DNA of 64,000 nucleotides from contig NZ_FNZR01000007.1 in assembly GCF_900109365.1 (NCBI RefSeq), forward strand, positions 278,035-342,034, given 5' to 3'. The notes beneath the pieces were generated by a model. That model worked only from the letters and a program-made list of their open reading frames with translations. It searched no databases and was not told the DNA's origin. Shown here one piece after another: positions 17,838 to 25,790 of this stretch; the stretch's first letter is position 1, and each line of letters opens with the position of its first letter. Made by a program: the position numbers and the translations under genes. Source of the DNA: Parapedobacter koreensis (lineage in GTDB: Bacteria; Bacteroidota; Bacteroidia; Sphingobacteriales; Sphingobacteriaceae).

Positions 17838-20800
17838 TTAGAATGTTAAATTAAGTCCGCCCATCCACAAACGGGGTTGCGGCATCACACCCTGGTCGAT
17901 GCCTATCGTAAGCGCCGAACCACCAACGGAAACTTCCGGATCCAGCCCACTGTACCTGGTAAACGTCAGCAGATTCTGCCCGGAAATGTAAAACCGCACC
18001 TGGCTTGCACCTATCTTTCTTGAAAGGTTTGCAGGCAATGCATACCCCAAACTGACATTTTTGAGCCGCAAGTAGGACGCATCCTCAACGTGCCGCGAAG
18101 GCCGGTAATTGGTGTTGTAATTCACGCTGGCCATCCTCGGGATATCTGTAATGTCCCCCGGGTTTTGCCACCTGTCCAGTTGTTGTGCCATGAAACCATA
18201 CGTCTGCTCGCCACCATGCTCCATAAAATACCGGTTGTAGTTAAACACATAATTACCATAACTAAACTGCAAGAAGGTCGTCAGGTCAAAGTTCTTGTAC
18301 CTGAAATTATTGGAAAGCCCACCCTGAAAATCCGGCCAGGCATTCCTGCTGGAAATAAAGCGATCCCGATTGACATTGAATGTGCTCTCACCATCTCGGG
18401 TACGCCAGATGACATTTCCGGTTTGCGGGTCCACGCCCAACTGCTCGTGCACATAAAACGAATAAAGGGGATAACCTTCTTCAATCCGGACGTAATCTCT
18501 CGTAAACTGATTGAAGGGAGAGGCCAGCCGCTTGACGAGGTTTCTATTCCGTGAGATATTCAAGCCGATATCCCAGCCAAAATCCTCTTTTGCAAAGACT
18601 GCCGCATTGATACCAAATTCGATACCCTTGTTTTCGATTTCACCATAGTTTTGCATCATCGAGCTGTATCCGGTAGAACGGGGAATGGGCACTTCCAACA
18701 AAAGATCCTCCGTTTGTTTGTCATAATAATCAACTGACACATTGAGCTTCCCTTTGAAGAAGGCGAGGTCGACACCAATGTCCAATTGCGTGGTCGTCTC
18801 CCATTTCAGGTCGGGATTAGCCAATTGAACGGGGCTAAGCCCTGCATAATCGCCATATGATGCAGCACCTCCAGATCCGGGCGTTGCTCCACCACCACCC
18901 CGGTAGCCACCTTGCTGCCCACCCCACAATCCCAGCGATGCATAGTTGTCGATACCGCTCTGGTTTCCAGTGACACCGTAGCTCACGCGCCATTTCCATA
19001 GCGAAATCACAGAGAGGGGCTCCATAAACGCCTCGTCAGACATGATCCAGCCCACCGATGCCGACGGGAAAAGCCCCCATCGGTTGTTGGCACCAAAGCG
19101 TGAAGAGCCGTCATACCTTAAGTTGGCACTGAGCAAGTATTTTTGGTTGTAATCATAATTTACACGGCCAAAAACCGAAGCGATGGCCCATTCATTCTCA
19201 TCCCCACTTGAGTTGCGGGTTGCTGCAGAAGACACTTTCCGGAAGCTATCGCTGGGGAAACCCTGCCCGGTAGCTGACGTAAACGCATTACGGTTTTTTT
19301 GGAAAGTCGTTCCTGCCAAGACATCAAGGTTATGCGCATTCTGCAGGGAGATTTTATACGTAAGTAAATTCTCATTGATCCAGTTAAAGTCATTCACCGC
19401 GCTGCTACTAGCCGATCCGCCCACCCCTGCACCGGCGACCATCTTGGTATTTGAGTAGTTATCTTCATTGACATAACTGTTGTCCAGGCTCCAGGTTGTT
19501 CTAAATACCAAGCCTTTGATAATCGTCCAGTCGGCAAAGAAGTTCCCGATAATCCGGGTGTTGTCCATGAGGTAGTCCGTTTCGTTTACGATAGCAAGCG
19601 GGCTCTCCCACAACGGTTTGTTATACGAACCATCTTCGTTATAAGCCGGTAGATTTGTCGGGTAAAAAAATGCATTTGCCAAAGCTGAGCTCGTGCTGTT
19701 ACCGTTTTGGATCCGGTTTCTACGGCTATTGGAATAGAATATACTTGTCCCAAACTTTAAGTTGTCAGACGCCGAGAAATCCAGGTTTGTTCTAAACGAT
19801 CGCCGTTTGAAGTTGACAAGCTTCATGATGCCATCCTGATCAAAGTTATTGGCCGATACCATATACCGGATACGATCATTGCCCCCGGCAATCGATGCGT
19901 CGATATTATATACCGACCCACGCTGCATGATGTAATCGATCCAATTGGTATTTACGGCGTTGGCGGGGTTAGCATACGGCGGTGCAAAGGCATTGCCGGA
20001 TCCATCCAATGCATCAATGCTACCATAACGGTCTATCCAGTTATTGCCGGCTGCCTCATTTTTCAATAATTCATAGGTAGGTCCGTCCACGCGCAATTCA
20101 TTCGGATCTCGCCATGCTTTCGACGTGCCAACATACGTAGAAATTGACACCGTTGGTTTTCCAGCAGCCCCTCTTTTTGTGGTTATCAAGACCACCCCAT
20201 TGGCGGCCCTTGCCCCATAAATCGCGGTAGCTGCCGCATCCTTCAGCACCTCCATTGATTCAATATCTGCGGGGTTGATATCAGCCAGTGGGTTGGTAGG
20301 TTGCCCAAAACTGCTCCTTGCCAAGTTCTCGGACACGATAGGCACACCATCAATGACGTATAAAGGTTCTGAACTTGCATTGATAGACGTGCTCCCCCTT
20401 ACCCGTACGATAATACCGCCGCCCGGCTCGCCCGAATTGGCGGTCACCTGCACGCCGGGCGCCCTGCCCTGGAGCATTTGATCCGGGCTTGGCATCGGCA
20501 AATCTTTTAGCGTTTCCCCGTCTACACGGGTGATAGCACCCGTAACTGTCCGTTTGCTTTGCTCGCCGTAGCCTACGACGATCACTTCGTCCAATTGAGA
20601 CGCATCCTCCTGTAGCTGGATGTCATACGGTCCCTCATTCGTGGTCGTTACCTCTTTTGACAGGTAGCCGATGTACGATATTTGAATGACGGCGTTTTTG
20701 GGTACCCTCAGCGCAAAGTTTCCAGAGCCATCTGTTTTCGTGCCGATATTGGGCTGGTTCTTGACCGTGACGGTAGCGCCAGTAAGGCCAGCCCCCGTAG

Positions 20801-21245
20801 CGTCTTTGACCGTGCCCGAAATGGCCACCTCTTCCTGCTTGCTAACCTCCTTTTTAAGGTTCGCAAATTGCATTTTAGGAGGTGTCACGATGATCGTTTC
20901 CGAAATAATTTTGTAAGCCATGCCTTGTTTATGGATTACATGGTCAAGCACATGCTGTATTTCCGCGTTCTTTACATAAATACTCACCAAATCCGACAGT
21001 TGGATGACCTCATCGCTGTACAAAAAGCGATAGTCCGTTTGTTTAGTTATTTCGCGAAAAACTTGTTCGAGGTTTGCATTCTTCAAGGAGAGTGTCACTT
21101 TTTGTGCTCTCCCTTCAGCATACGCTCCCGTTACAAATGCAATTAGCAAATAAAACGTGATCTTCACGGCGAGTAGGAATTTAGTGGGCGCAACATGCCA
21201 ACATTTGCTGGTAGGCATATCATTGCCAATTAAAAAGTATTTCAT
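17838..21245 (-). CDS. SusC2: TonB-dependent outer-membrane transporter with STN signalling domain
   Basis: SusC/RagA importer of 1135 residues. After the leader and signal segment comes an STN domain (about residues 55-110: NLEQVFREITKQTDYRFLYS), then a carboxypeptidase-regulatory-like domain (AISGTVKDATGAGLTGATV), the plug (IIVRVRGSTSINASSEPLYV) and the barrel, ending in LWMGGLNLTF. The STN domain is the part that contacts FecR, matching the fecR1 gene immediately upstream. The protein starts MKYFLIGN like SusC1. The start-codon region doubles as an antisense promoter-like site. Confidence 0.96.
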   Translation of the reverse strand: MKYFLIGNDMPTSKCWHVAPTKFLLAVKITFYLLIAFVTGAYAEGRAQKVTLSLKNANLEQVFREITKQTDYRFLYSDEVIQLSDLVSIYVKNAEIQHVLDHVIHKQGMAYKIISETIIVTPPKMQFANLKKEVSKQEEVAISGTVKDATGAGLTGATVTVKNQPNIGTKTDGSGNFALRVPKNAVIQISYIGYLSKEVTTTNEGPYDIQLQEDASQLDEVIVVGYGEQSKRTVTGAITRVDGETLKDLPMPSPDQMLQGRAPGVQVTANSGEPGGGIIVRVRGSTSINASSEPLYVIDGVPIVSENLARSSFGQPTNPLADINPADIESMEVLKDAAATAIYGARAANGVVLITTKRGAAGKPTVSISTYVGTSKAWRDPNELRVDGPTYELLKNEAAGNNWIDRYGSIDALDGSGNAFAPPYANPANAVNTNWIDYIMQRGSVYNIDASIAGGNDRIRYMVSANNFDQDGIMKLVNFKRRSFRTNLDFSASDNLKFGTSIFYSNSRRNRIQNGNSTSSALANAFFYPTNLPAYNEDGSYNKPLWESPLAIVNETDYLMDNTRIIGNFFADWTIIKGLVFRTTWSLDNSYVNEDNYSNTKMVAGAGVGGSASSSAVNDFNWINENLLTYKISLQNAHNLDVLAGTTFQKNRNAFTSATGQGFPSDSFRKVSSAATRNSSGDENEWAIASVFGRVNYDYNQKYLLSANLRYDGSSRFGANNRWGLFPSASVGWIMSDEAFMEPLSVISLWKWRVSYGVTGNQSGIDNYASLGLWGGQQGGYRGGGGATPGSGGAASYGDYAGLSPVQLANPDLKWETTTQLDIGVDLAFFKGKLNVSVDYYDKQTEDLLLEVPIPRSTGYSSMMQNYGEIENKGIEFGINAAVFAKEDFGWDIGLNISRNRNLVKRLASPFNQFTRDYVRIEEGYPLYSFYVHEQLGVDPQTGNVIWRTRDGESTFNVNRDRFISSRNAWPDFQGGLSNNFRYKNFDLTTFLQFSYGNYVFNYNRYFMEHGGEQTYGFMAQQLDRWQNPGDITDIPRMASVNYNTNYRPSRHVEDASYLRLKNVSLGYALPANLSRKIGASQVRFYISGQNLLTFTRYSGLDPEVSVGGSALTIGIDQGVMPQPRLWMGGLNLTF

Positions 21246-21252
21246 ACTTTTG
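21221..21252 (+). promoter_or_regulatory. Antisense promoter overlapping the susC2 start codon
   Basis: CATTG (ending at 21225), exactly 19 bp, then TACTTTTG (21245-21252). The -7 box is a perfect match to the Bacteroidota TAnnTTTG consensus; the -33 box is weaker than at the other two loci. Confidence 0.6.
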
Positions 21253-21256
21253 CCTA

Positions 21257-21345
21257 ATTAAGGGGTTAAATGATAGATTAATTTGACACAGTTTAGCGTT
21301 TAGCCTTCGCCGGGAGTGCTGCCAACACTCCCGCTTTTTCTTTTT
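21257..21345 (+). ncRNA. Predicted cis-antisense RNA to the susC2 leader (DonS-like)
   Basis: Predicted RNA of about 89 nt antisense to the fecR1-susC2 intergenic leader, from just after the TACTTTTG box to the T-tract of the hairpin. Its layout matches that at susC1 and susC3, including AATTAAGG just after the predicted start and TTAGCCTT just before the hairpin. This is the same position as the DonS-family antisense RNAs of Bacteroides (between anti-sigma gene and susC). Confidence 0.55.
21311..21345 (+). terminator. Hairpin with T-tract in the susC2 leader
   Basis: A perfect 8-bp stem CGGGAGTG pairing with CACTCCCG and a 7-nt loop, followed on the plus strand by CTTTTTCTTTTT. Nearly identical to the hairpins at susC1 and susC3. 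Confidence 0.7.
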
Positions 21346-21393
21346 ACGAGGCTCTTTAGTTCGACGTTGGTGTTGTTTTCATCTTGTTGGTTT

Positions 21394-22569
21394 TTACGTT
21401 ATCAATGGATTAGTTAAAAATCGTACGGAGACCTGCTGGCCACTCACTTCAAAGGTAGCACCGCTTGCATAAGACAGCATATCAAGCACTTCCGATAAAT
21501 TGGACGAACGTTGGATATTTCCGTTGAACCTTTCTGTCGGTGGTTCGTCTTCAAAGTTTACCGAAATGTCATACCACCTGGACAATTGCGCCATGATCTC
21601 CTTGATGTCATCGCTTTTAAAGTAAAAATCACCGTTTTTCCAGGCGATGGCTTTCTCAATGTTAGCCGGCTGCAGTGTGATGTCATGCCCTACCTGCGCC
21701 TCCTCTCCCGGTTTCAGCGATTGCACCTTCCCTTTGTTGGATATCGTGATAGCTCCTTCCAATAACGTGGCAGCTACCTGTGCGTATGCGTTGATGTTAA
21801 AATGCGTCCCCAATACGTGCACCTGTGCGCCACCTACCTCTACCAAGAATGGCTTGGTGGCATCAGGGGCAACTTCAAAATACGCCTCGCCTTTCAATTG
21901 TACAGTCCGCTCCTTATGGCCGAAATGCACGGGAAATGTCAATTCCGACATGGCATTCAACCATACTTTAGTGCCGTCAGACAAGGTAAGGTGATAAGTA
22001 CCTGCCTTCGGAATCAACAAGGTATTGTAAATCAGATCCCCATTGTCCATGGCCTTGGCCGCATAAGTCAACGAACCCTCGCTTCCGACAATTTCGGTAC
22101 CATCTTGTTCTTGCAGCTTATCCGCATACGCCCGTAGATCCACGGTCCGGCCATCGGATAAAATCAATTGCGCTTTATTACCTCCCGGCTTCACGTCATT
22201 GTAAAAGATATTGCCCACTTCAGTCCGGTTCGGTTTGGCGACCGTATCCTGCGGCCGTGAAAACCATATCCACAAGACGATCGTGATGGTCGCTGCATAC
22301 CCGACGTAGCGCATGGCGTGCATTATGCGTTTCCATCTCAGCCCATGGCTTTGCCTACGCATTTTGGACCACGCAACCTCCGCGTCTATTCCCCTGATGA
22401 AATCAATATCCTGTTGTACTTGCTCCATATTCCGGAATGACTCCAGCAGCCGCCGGTTGTCTTCATGCTCCTCCAACCAGTGTTGTAATATTACCTGGCC
22501 CTCTTCCGAAAGTTGATTCCGTAGGTATTTGCTGATCAATTCGGCGATATGGTATTGATTTGGCCTCAT
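21394..22569 (-). CDS. FecR1: FecR-family anti-sigma regulator
   Basis: Inner-membrane anti-sigma factor that receives a signal from the STN domain of a loaded SusC transporter. It has an N-terminal cytoplasmic helical region of about 85 residues, one membrane segment (about residues 85-105, YVGYAATITIVLWIWF), a FecR beta domain with GTYHLTLSDGTKVWLNAMSEL, and a C-terminal DUF4974-type domain (IKEIMAQLSRWYDISVNFED). It is closely similar in design to FecR2. No intact sigma gene adjoins it; upstream only a short sigma-like tail and a conserved promoter-like element are seen. It probably works with the sigma factor encoded at 33834-34373 or one elsewhere. Confidence 0.93.
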   Translation of the reverse strand: MRPNQYHIAELISKYLRNQLSEEGQVILQHWLEEHEDNRRLLESFRNMEQVQQDIDFIRGIDAEVAWSKMRRQSHGLRWKRIMHAMRYVGYAATITIVLWIWFSRPQDTVAKPNRTEVGNIFYNDVKPGGNKAQLILSDGRTVDLRAYADKLQEQDGTEIVGSEGSLTYAAKAMDNGDLIYNTLLIPKAGTYHLTLSDGTKVWLNAMSELTFPVHFGHKERTVQLKGEAYFEVAPDATKPFLVEVGGAQVHVLGTHFNINAYAQVAATLLEGAITISNKGKVQSLKPGEEAQVGHDITLQPANIEKAIAWKNGDFYFKSDDIKEIMAQLSRWYDISVNFEDEPPTERFNGNIQRSSNLSEVLDMLSYASGATFEVSGQQVSVRFLTNPLIT

Positions 22570-22633
22570 TCCTTTCCTGTGGTATCTTTAGGTAAGCTGT
22601 CTGTCACGACATTAATACCAGTTAGTTACTATA

Positions 22634-22670
22634 AAGAAACGAAACGCACGAATTGGGGTGACAAGAAAGC
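22634..22670 (-). promoter_or_regulatory. Conserved promoter-like element upstream of fecR1
   Basis: On the minus strand TTTCTTGTCACCCC, then GTTTCTTTATA, with GTTTCTT beginning 22 bp after the G of GTCA. The same two blocks at the same spacing occur upstream of fecR2. A likely reading is an ECF-sigma-dependent promoter; the assignment of -35 and -10 boxes is inference. Confidence 0.45.
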
Positions 22671-22676
22671 TATTTT

Positions 22677-22727
22677 TTATTCACAAGAAAAAAAAATAGC
22701 AACCAACGCAAAAAATCCGGGGTTTAA
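22677..22727 (-). pseudogene. Possible remnant of an ECF sigma gene C-terminus
   Basis: The minus strand encodes LNPGFFALVAIFFSCE and a stop, preceded by an in-frame TGA. It resembles the end of the intact sigma factor, FNPELLGLILLFFDK, including the hydrophobic finish, and it sits at the same place relative to the conserved fecR promoter-like element (14 versus 10 bp from stop to GTCA). The rest of the sigma gene cannot be recognised. The match is short, so this may be chance. Confidence 0.3.
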
Positions 22728-22844
22728 TCAACGTTTTCCCAGCTCGAATTTGATATTGGCTTTAATTGGGTAGCCAAATATTGGAATAGTAATTGTATTT
22801 TCCAAATTATAGAAAGATACATTCCAAATAAATGCCCTCATGCA

Positions 22845-22877
22845 GCCAAAGCCGGTCTGCTGCTACCGTGCTTTGGC
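22845..22877 (-). terminator. Hairpin after the TPR-peptidase gene
   Basis: GCCAAAGC pairs with GCTTTGGC, extended inward by CGGT/ACCG with one bulge. It lies just downstream of the TPR-peptidase stop and before the fecR1 promoter region, and so probably separates the two transcripts. The U-tract is weak. Confidence 0.5.
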
Positions 22878-22889
22878 CGACATGGAGCA

Positions 22890-25781
22890 TTATTTTTTTG
22901 CCACGAGCGCTTTTAGGCCTTCGAAAGTCTCTTCTAAGCGGTCGATTTTTGCATCATCACCCTGGTACAAGTTTTTCAACAAATAATAAGCCTGTACTTG
23001 GTAGCGGTTGTCCTGAATAGCCTGCTCGAATAAGGAAGTAGCCTGTTTGAGGTCACCCCTCTGCGCAGCCAATAGTGCTGCGGACAATGCATGCGAAGAC
23101 CGGTAAAAGCGGTCTCCATCTTGGGGAAGTTTATGGAACAATTCTTCCGCCTCCTGCCCCTTACCTCCTTTAGTCAGCAGGCGCACCAAGCGTTGATTAT
23201 GTAATTCATCCAATCGGTCGGGATCTATCCCATTCGCCAGCAATTTTCCGATATACATTTGCAAGGAATCGGCTTTATCAGCTTGCATCGCGTAAGCTTC
23301 TGCTACCCGCAAGTCAAAATCCGGACGACCGCTTGCAGATGCCTCAAGAATCCGTTGCGCCTCCAATAATGTCGCCACGGCTTCGCCATACCGCCCATTC
23401 GCCATCAATGCATCCGCATAATCTCCCCTCAAATTATAATTCTGCGGCCTTTTAGCGACCAACGACGCCAATTCCGCCAACGGGCCCGAAATCCCCAGCC
23501 GGGCGCGTTCCGTCGCGGCATATGCCCGCGCATCGTCCTTACGATCCCTCAAATACGTAGAGACCTCCGCACCGATGACGACATAATGGTCCGCTGCCTG
23601 GATAGCCTCTGCAATTAATCCATTCCGATGATAAAATGTGCGCAGTTGGATGGCATTCTGCGCTTTTATCTGGAAGTCATCCTCCATATCCACCGCTTGG
23701 CCATAAAGCGTAGCCTGTTCGCGTATTGCGGCGTCACTATCGCCCATTTCCTCGCCCACAATTTCGGCTTTCACCACATAAGCGGGCGCATATTTACTGT
23801 CCAGTTCCACGACCTTCTGCACATAGTTTTTAGCACCAGCAAAGTCATCTGCCGACAATTTCAGGCGCGCATAAGCAAGCAGCGCAGGCAAGTAGTGGTT
23901 GTCATACGTCAGCGCGGTATCCAGGTAGCGCTGGGCCAAAGCCGCATCCGCCCGCTGGGCCCGGTTGCTCAGGTTCAAATACACCTGTGCCCAGTTCGAT
24001 GCCATGGCACTTTTGTCGCCTTTGAGGTACGCCGTTTCTTTTGATGTGAGTTCCTCAAGAAAACGATACATTTCCGGATCTTTCGTGATAAGATCATGGT
24101 GCGTATTCATGGACTTGAAATCCAGTGGGTGCACCTTCACGTGTTCGAAGTAGGCCGGGTACGTCTGGGCCAGGTATTCCGATTCATTATTCTGCGAATA
24201 GTAATCCAGTGTCAATCCCTTCGCCATCGCATTGAAATATAAGGCCCGGATCCGCCGATTCTGCTCATCAGTGAGCACGCGGCCATGGAACAAGTGAACA
24301 TATTCATGCAATATCACATTCCGTTCGCCGTATGCTCCCCGTTCTACATATCCGATGTCTGCGGCTCCGCTGCCTACACCGCGGATATCCATCCATTGCC
24401 TATTGTCAAAAGTCGTATTGAACCTGAAATGCGGCGATTTCATCGCAATCGCCAGATCGATATGCAAAGGCGGGATCACAAAGGCATTGTTTTGTTTCGT
24501 TAGAAACGGAAAGTAGACCACTGAACTGTACAACTGGTTCCAGGCCATGCCTTTGGCTATCTCACCCGGGTAATACGTCACATCGGGAAATACTTTCGCA
24601 AAATTATCCCAGTCGTTGATGGCTGTATTTTTTAGCTGCGTGGTGATGGAATCATACGAAGCCAAGTACGGAATCCGCTTTGATTTGATCACCGCGGAGA
24701 GCCCATTGTGAGCCGGGCCATAATGCCTTTTTTTGGCCAATATTTCCAAAAATAATGCCTGCGCAGTATCCAGCCGGGTCTTCCTATCCGGATGGTCGAA
24801 ATCACTGTAATAGATAGAAGCCCGGTGCATGGCAGGCAGTACCGAGCTTTTATATTCCTTTTCTACCTCCCGGGTCACCGCCAACGCCTGTTCGATTTTG
24901 CCTTCCCGCACCAATTGATCGGCCGCTTCCAGTCGCGATCGTATCGCTTTCTCATCCTTATCCACATAGTCGGCAAAGGTCAGGTTCGTATGGCCATTCC
25001 CCCAGTGCCAGTGCGTCTGGAAATGCAACGGATTGATGGCCAAGGCTACTTCCCATTGGCCCGCCATATCATCCAGTTGCGTAGCGTCTATCCTCCGCCA
25101 TATGGCATAGCCGTAGCTAAATCGGGCATTTGCCTCCAGCGGATTAAGCTCCAGACATTTGATGATTGGCGCTTCAGCGAGTGCCGGTCGTTGGTCCCAG
25201 AAATACACATCGCCCTCCAGCAAATAAGCAGCGGCCGAATGGGGATTCAGCCGTTGCATTTCCTTTGCCAGCGCAAGTGCTTCCTCGTATTTCTTTTGCA
25301 ATAGCAACGATCTGCCTAGCACCGCCTTGAGCCGTTCATCTCCGGGATGGAAGGATAGTACTTTCTTGCACAGCGCTTCAGCTTCCGGCAACCTCCACGC
25401 CTCGATAAGCAACGTCGCAGCCATACGCGCCACCAAGGGCGATTGTTGCACCGCAGCCTTCAACGGTTCCAATTCGGCCGCAGCCTTATCGAATTCATTA
25501 TTCAGCCACCAATATTCAGCGCGCAAAACCGCTTTCCCGGCTTCATCAACTTCACTGCTAGCTTGAATATGGGACAGTACCTCATCCCATAGTCCCACTT
25601 GGAGCATTTCATCCAAGATGTCATAGGAATCACGCATTCCCTGCTTAAGCTGCGACCTGAGTTCGTCGCGATGCGCTTCCAGGTACTTCAAAGCAGCATC
25701 GGTATCATTGACCAAGTCCTGGCAAACACCGCGTGAAAGGGCCGCACATACCAAAAAGCAGCATATCAATATTTTTCTCAT
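22890..25781 (-). CDS. Exported TPR-repeat protein with gluzincin-like zinc peptidase motif
   Basis: A 963-residue protein with a signal peptide (MRKILICCFLVCAALSRGVC). TPR-like helical repeats occupy roughly residues 30-300 and 600-950. Between them lies a peptidase-like domain with HEYVH at 492-496 in NVILHEYVHLFHG, and the downstream glutamates in NNESEYLAQ could supply the third zinc ligand. This fits the peptidase MA-like group. It follows an S10 gene by 9 bp and is the last gene of the sigma-FecR2-SusC3 transcript. Cleavage of imported peptides is inferred from the motif and neighbours; activity is not certain because the domain is distant from well-studied peptidases. Confidence 0.75.
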   Translation of the reverse strand: MRKILICCFLVCAALSRGVCQDLVNDTDAALKYLEAHRDELRSQLKQGMRDSYDILDEMLQVGLWDEVLSHIQASSEVDEAGKAVLRAEYWWLNNEFDKAAAELEPLKAAVQQSPLVARMAATLLIEAWRLPEAEALCKKVLSFHPGDERLKAVLGRSLLLQKKYEEALALAKEMQRLNPHSAAAYLLEGDVYFWDQRPALAEAPIIKCLELNPLEANARFSYGYAIWRRIDATQLDDMAGQWEVALAINPLHFQTHWHWGNGHTNLTFADYVDKDEKAIRSRLEAADQLVREGKIEQALAVTREVEKEYKSSVLPAMHRASIYYSDFDHPDRKTRLDTAQALFLEILAKKRHYGPAHNGLSAVIKSKRIPYLASYDSITTQLKNTAINDWDNFAKVFPDVTYYPGEIAKGMAWNQLYSSVVYFPFLTKQNNAFVIPPLHIDLAIAMKSPHFRFNTTFDNRQWMDIRGVGSGAADIGYVERGAYGERNVILHEYVHLFHGRVLTDEQNRRIRALYFNAMAKGLTLDYYSQNNESEYLAQTYPAYFEHVKVHPLDFKSMNTHHDLITKDPEMYRFLEELTSKETAYLKGDKSAMASNWAQVYLNLSNRAQRADAALAQRYLDTALTYDNHYLPALLAYARLKLSADDFAGAKNYVQKVVELDSKYAPAYVVKAEIVGEEMGDSDAAIREQATLYGQAVDMEDDFQIKAQNAIQLRTFYHRNGLIAEAIQAADHYVVIGAEVSTYLRDRKDDARAYAATERARLGISGPLAELASLVAKRPQNYNLRGDYADALMANGRYGEAVATLLEAQRILEASASGRPDFDLRVAEAYAMQADKADSLQMYIGKLLANGIDPDRLDELHNQRLVRLLTKGGKGQEAEELFHKLPQDGDRFYRSSHALSAALLAAQRGDLKQATSLFEQAIQDNRYQVQAYYLLKNLYQGDDAKIDRLEETFEGLKALVAKK

Positions 25782-25790
25782 AGCATATTG

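Noticed and set aside
21311..21333. Leader hairpin read as the terminator of fecR1
   Set aside because: In the fecR1 direction the stem is preceded by an A-tract and not followed by a U-tract. The T-tract is on the other strand, here and at the other two loci.
22728..22840. Extension of the sigma-like tail further upstream
   Set aside because: The same frame continues past a stop as MRAFIWNVSFYNLE..., and no helix-turn-helix resemblance is seen in any minus-strand frame.
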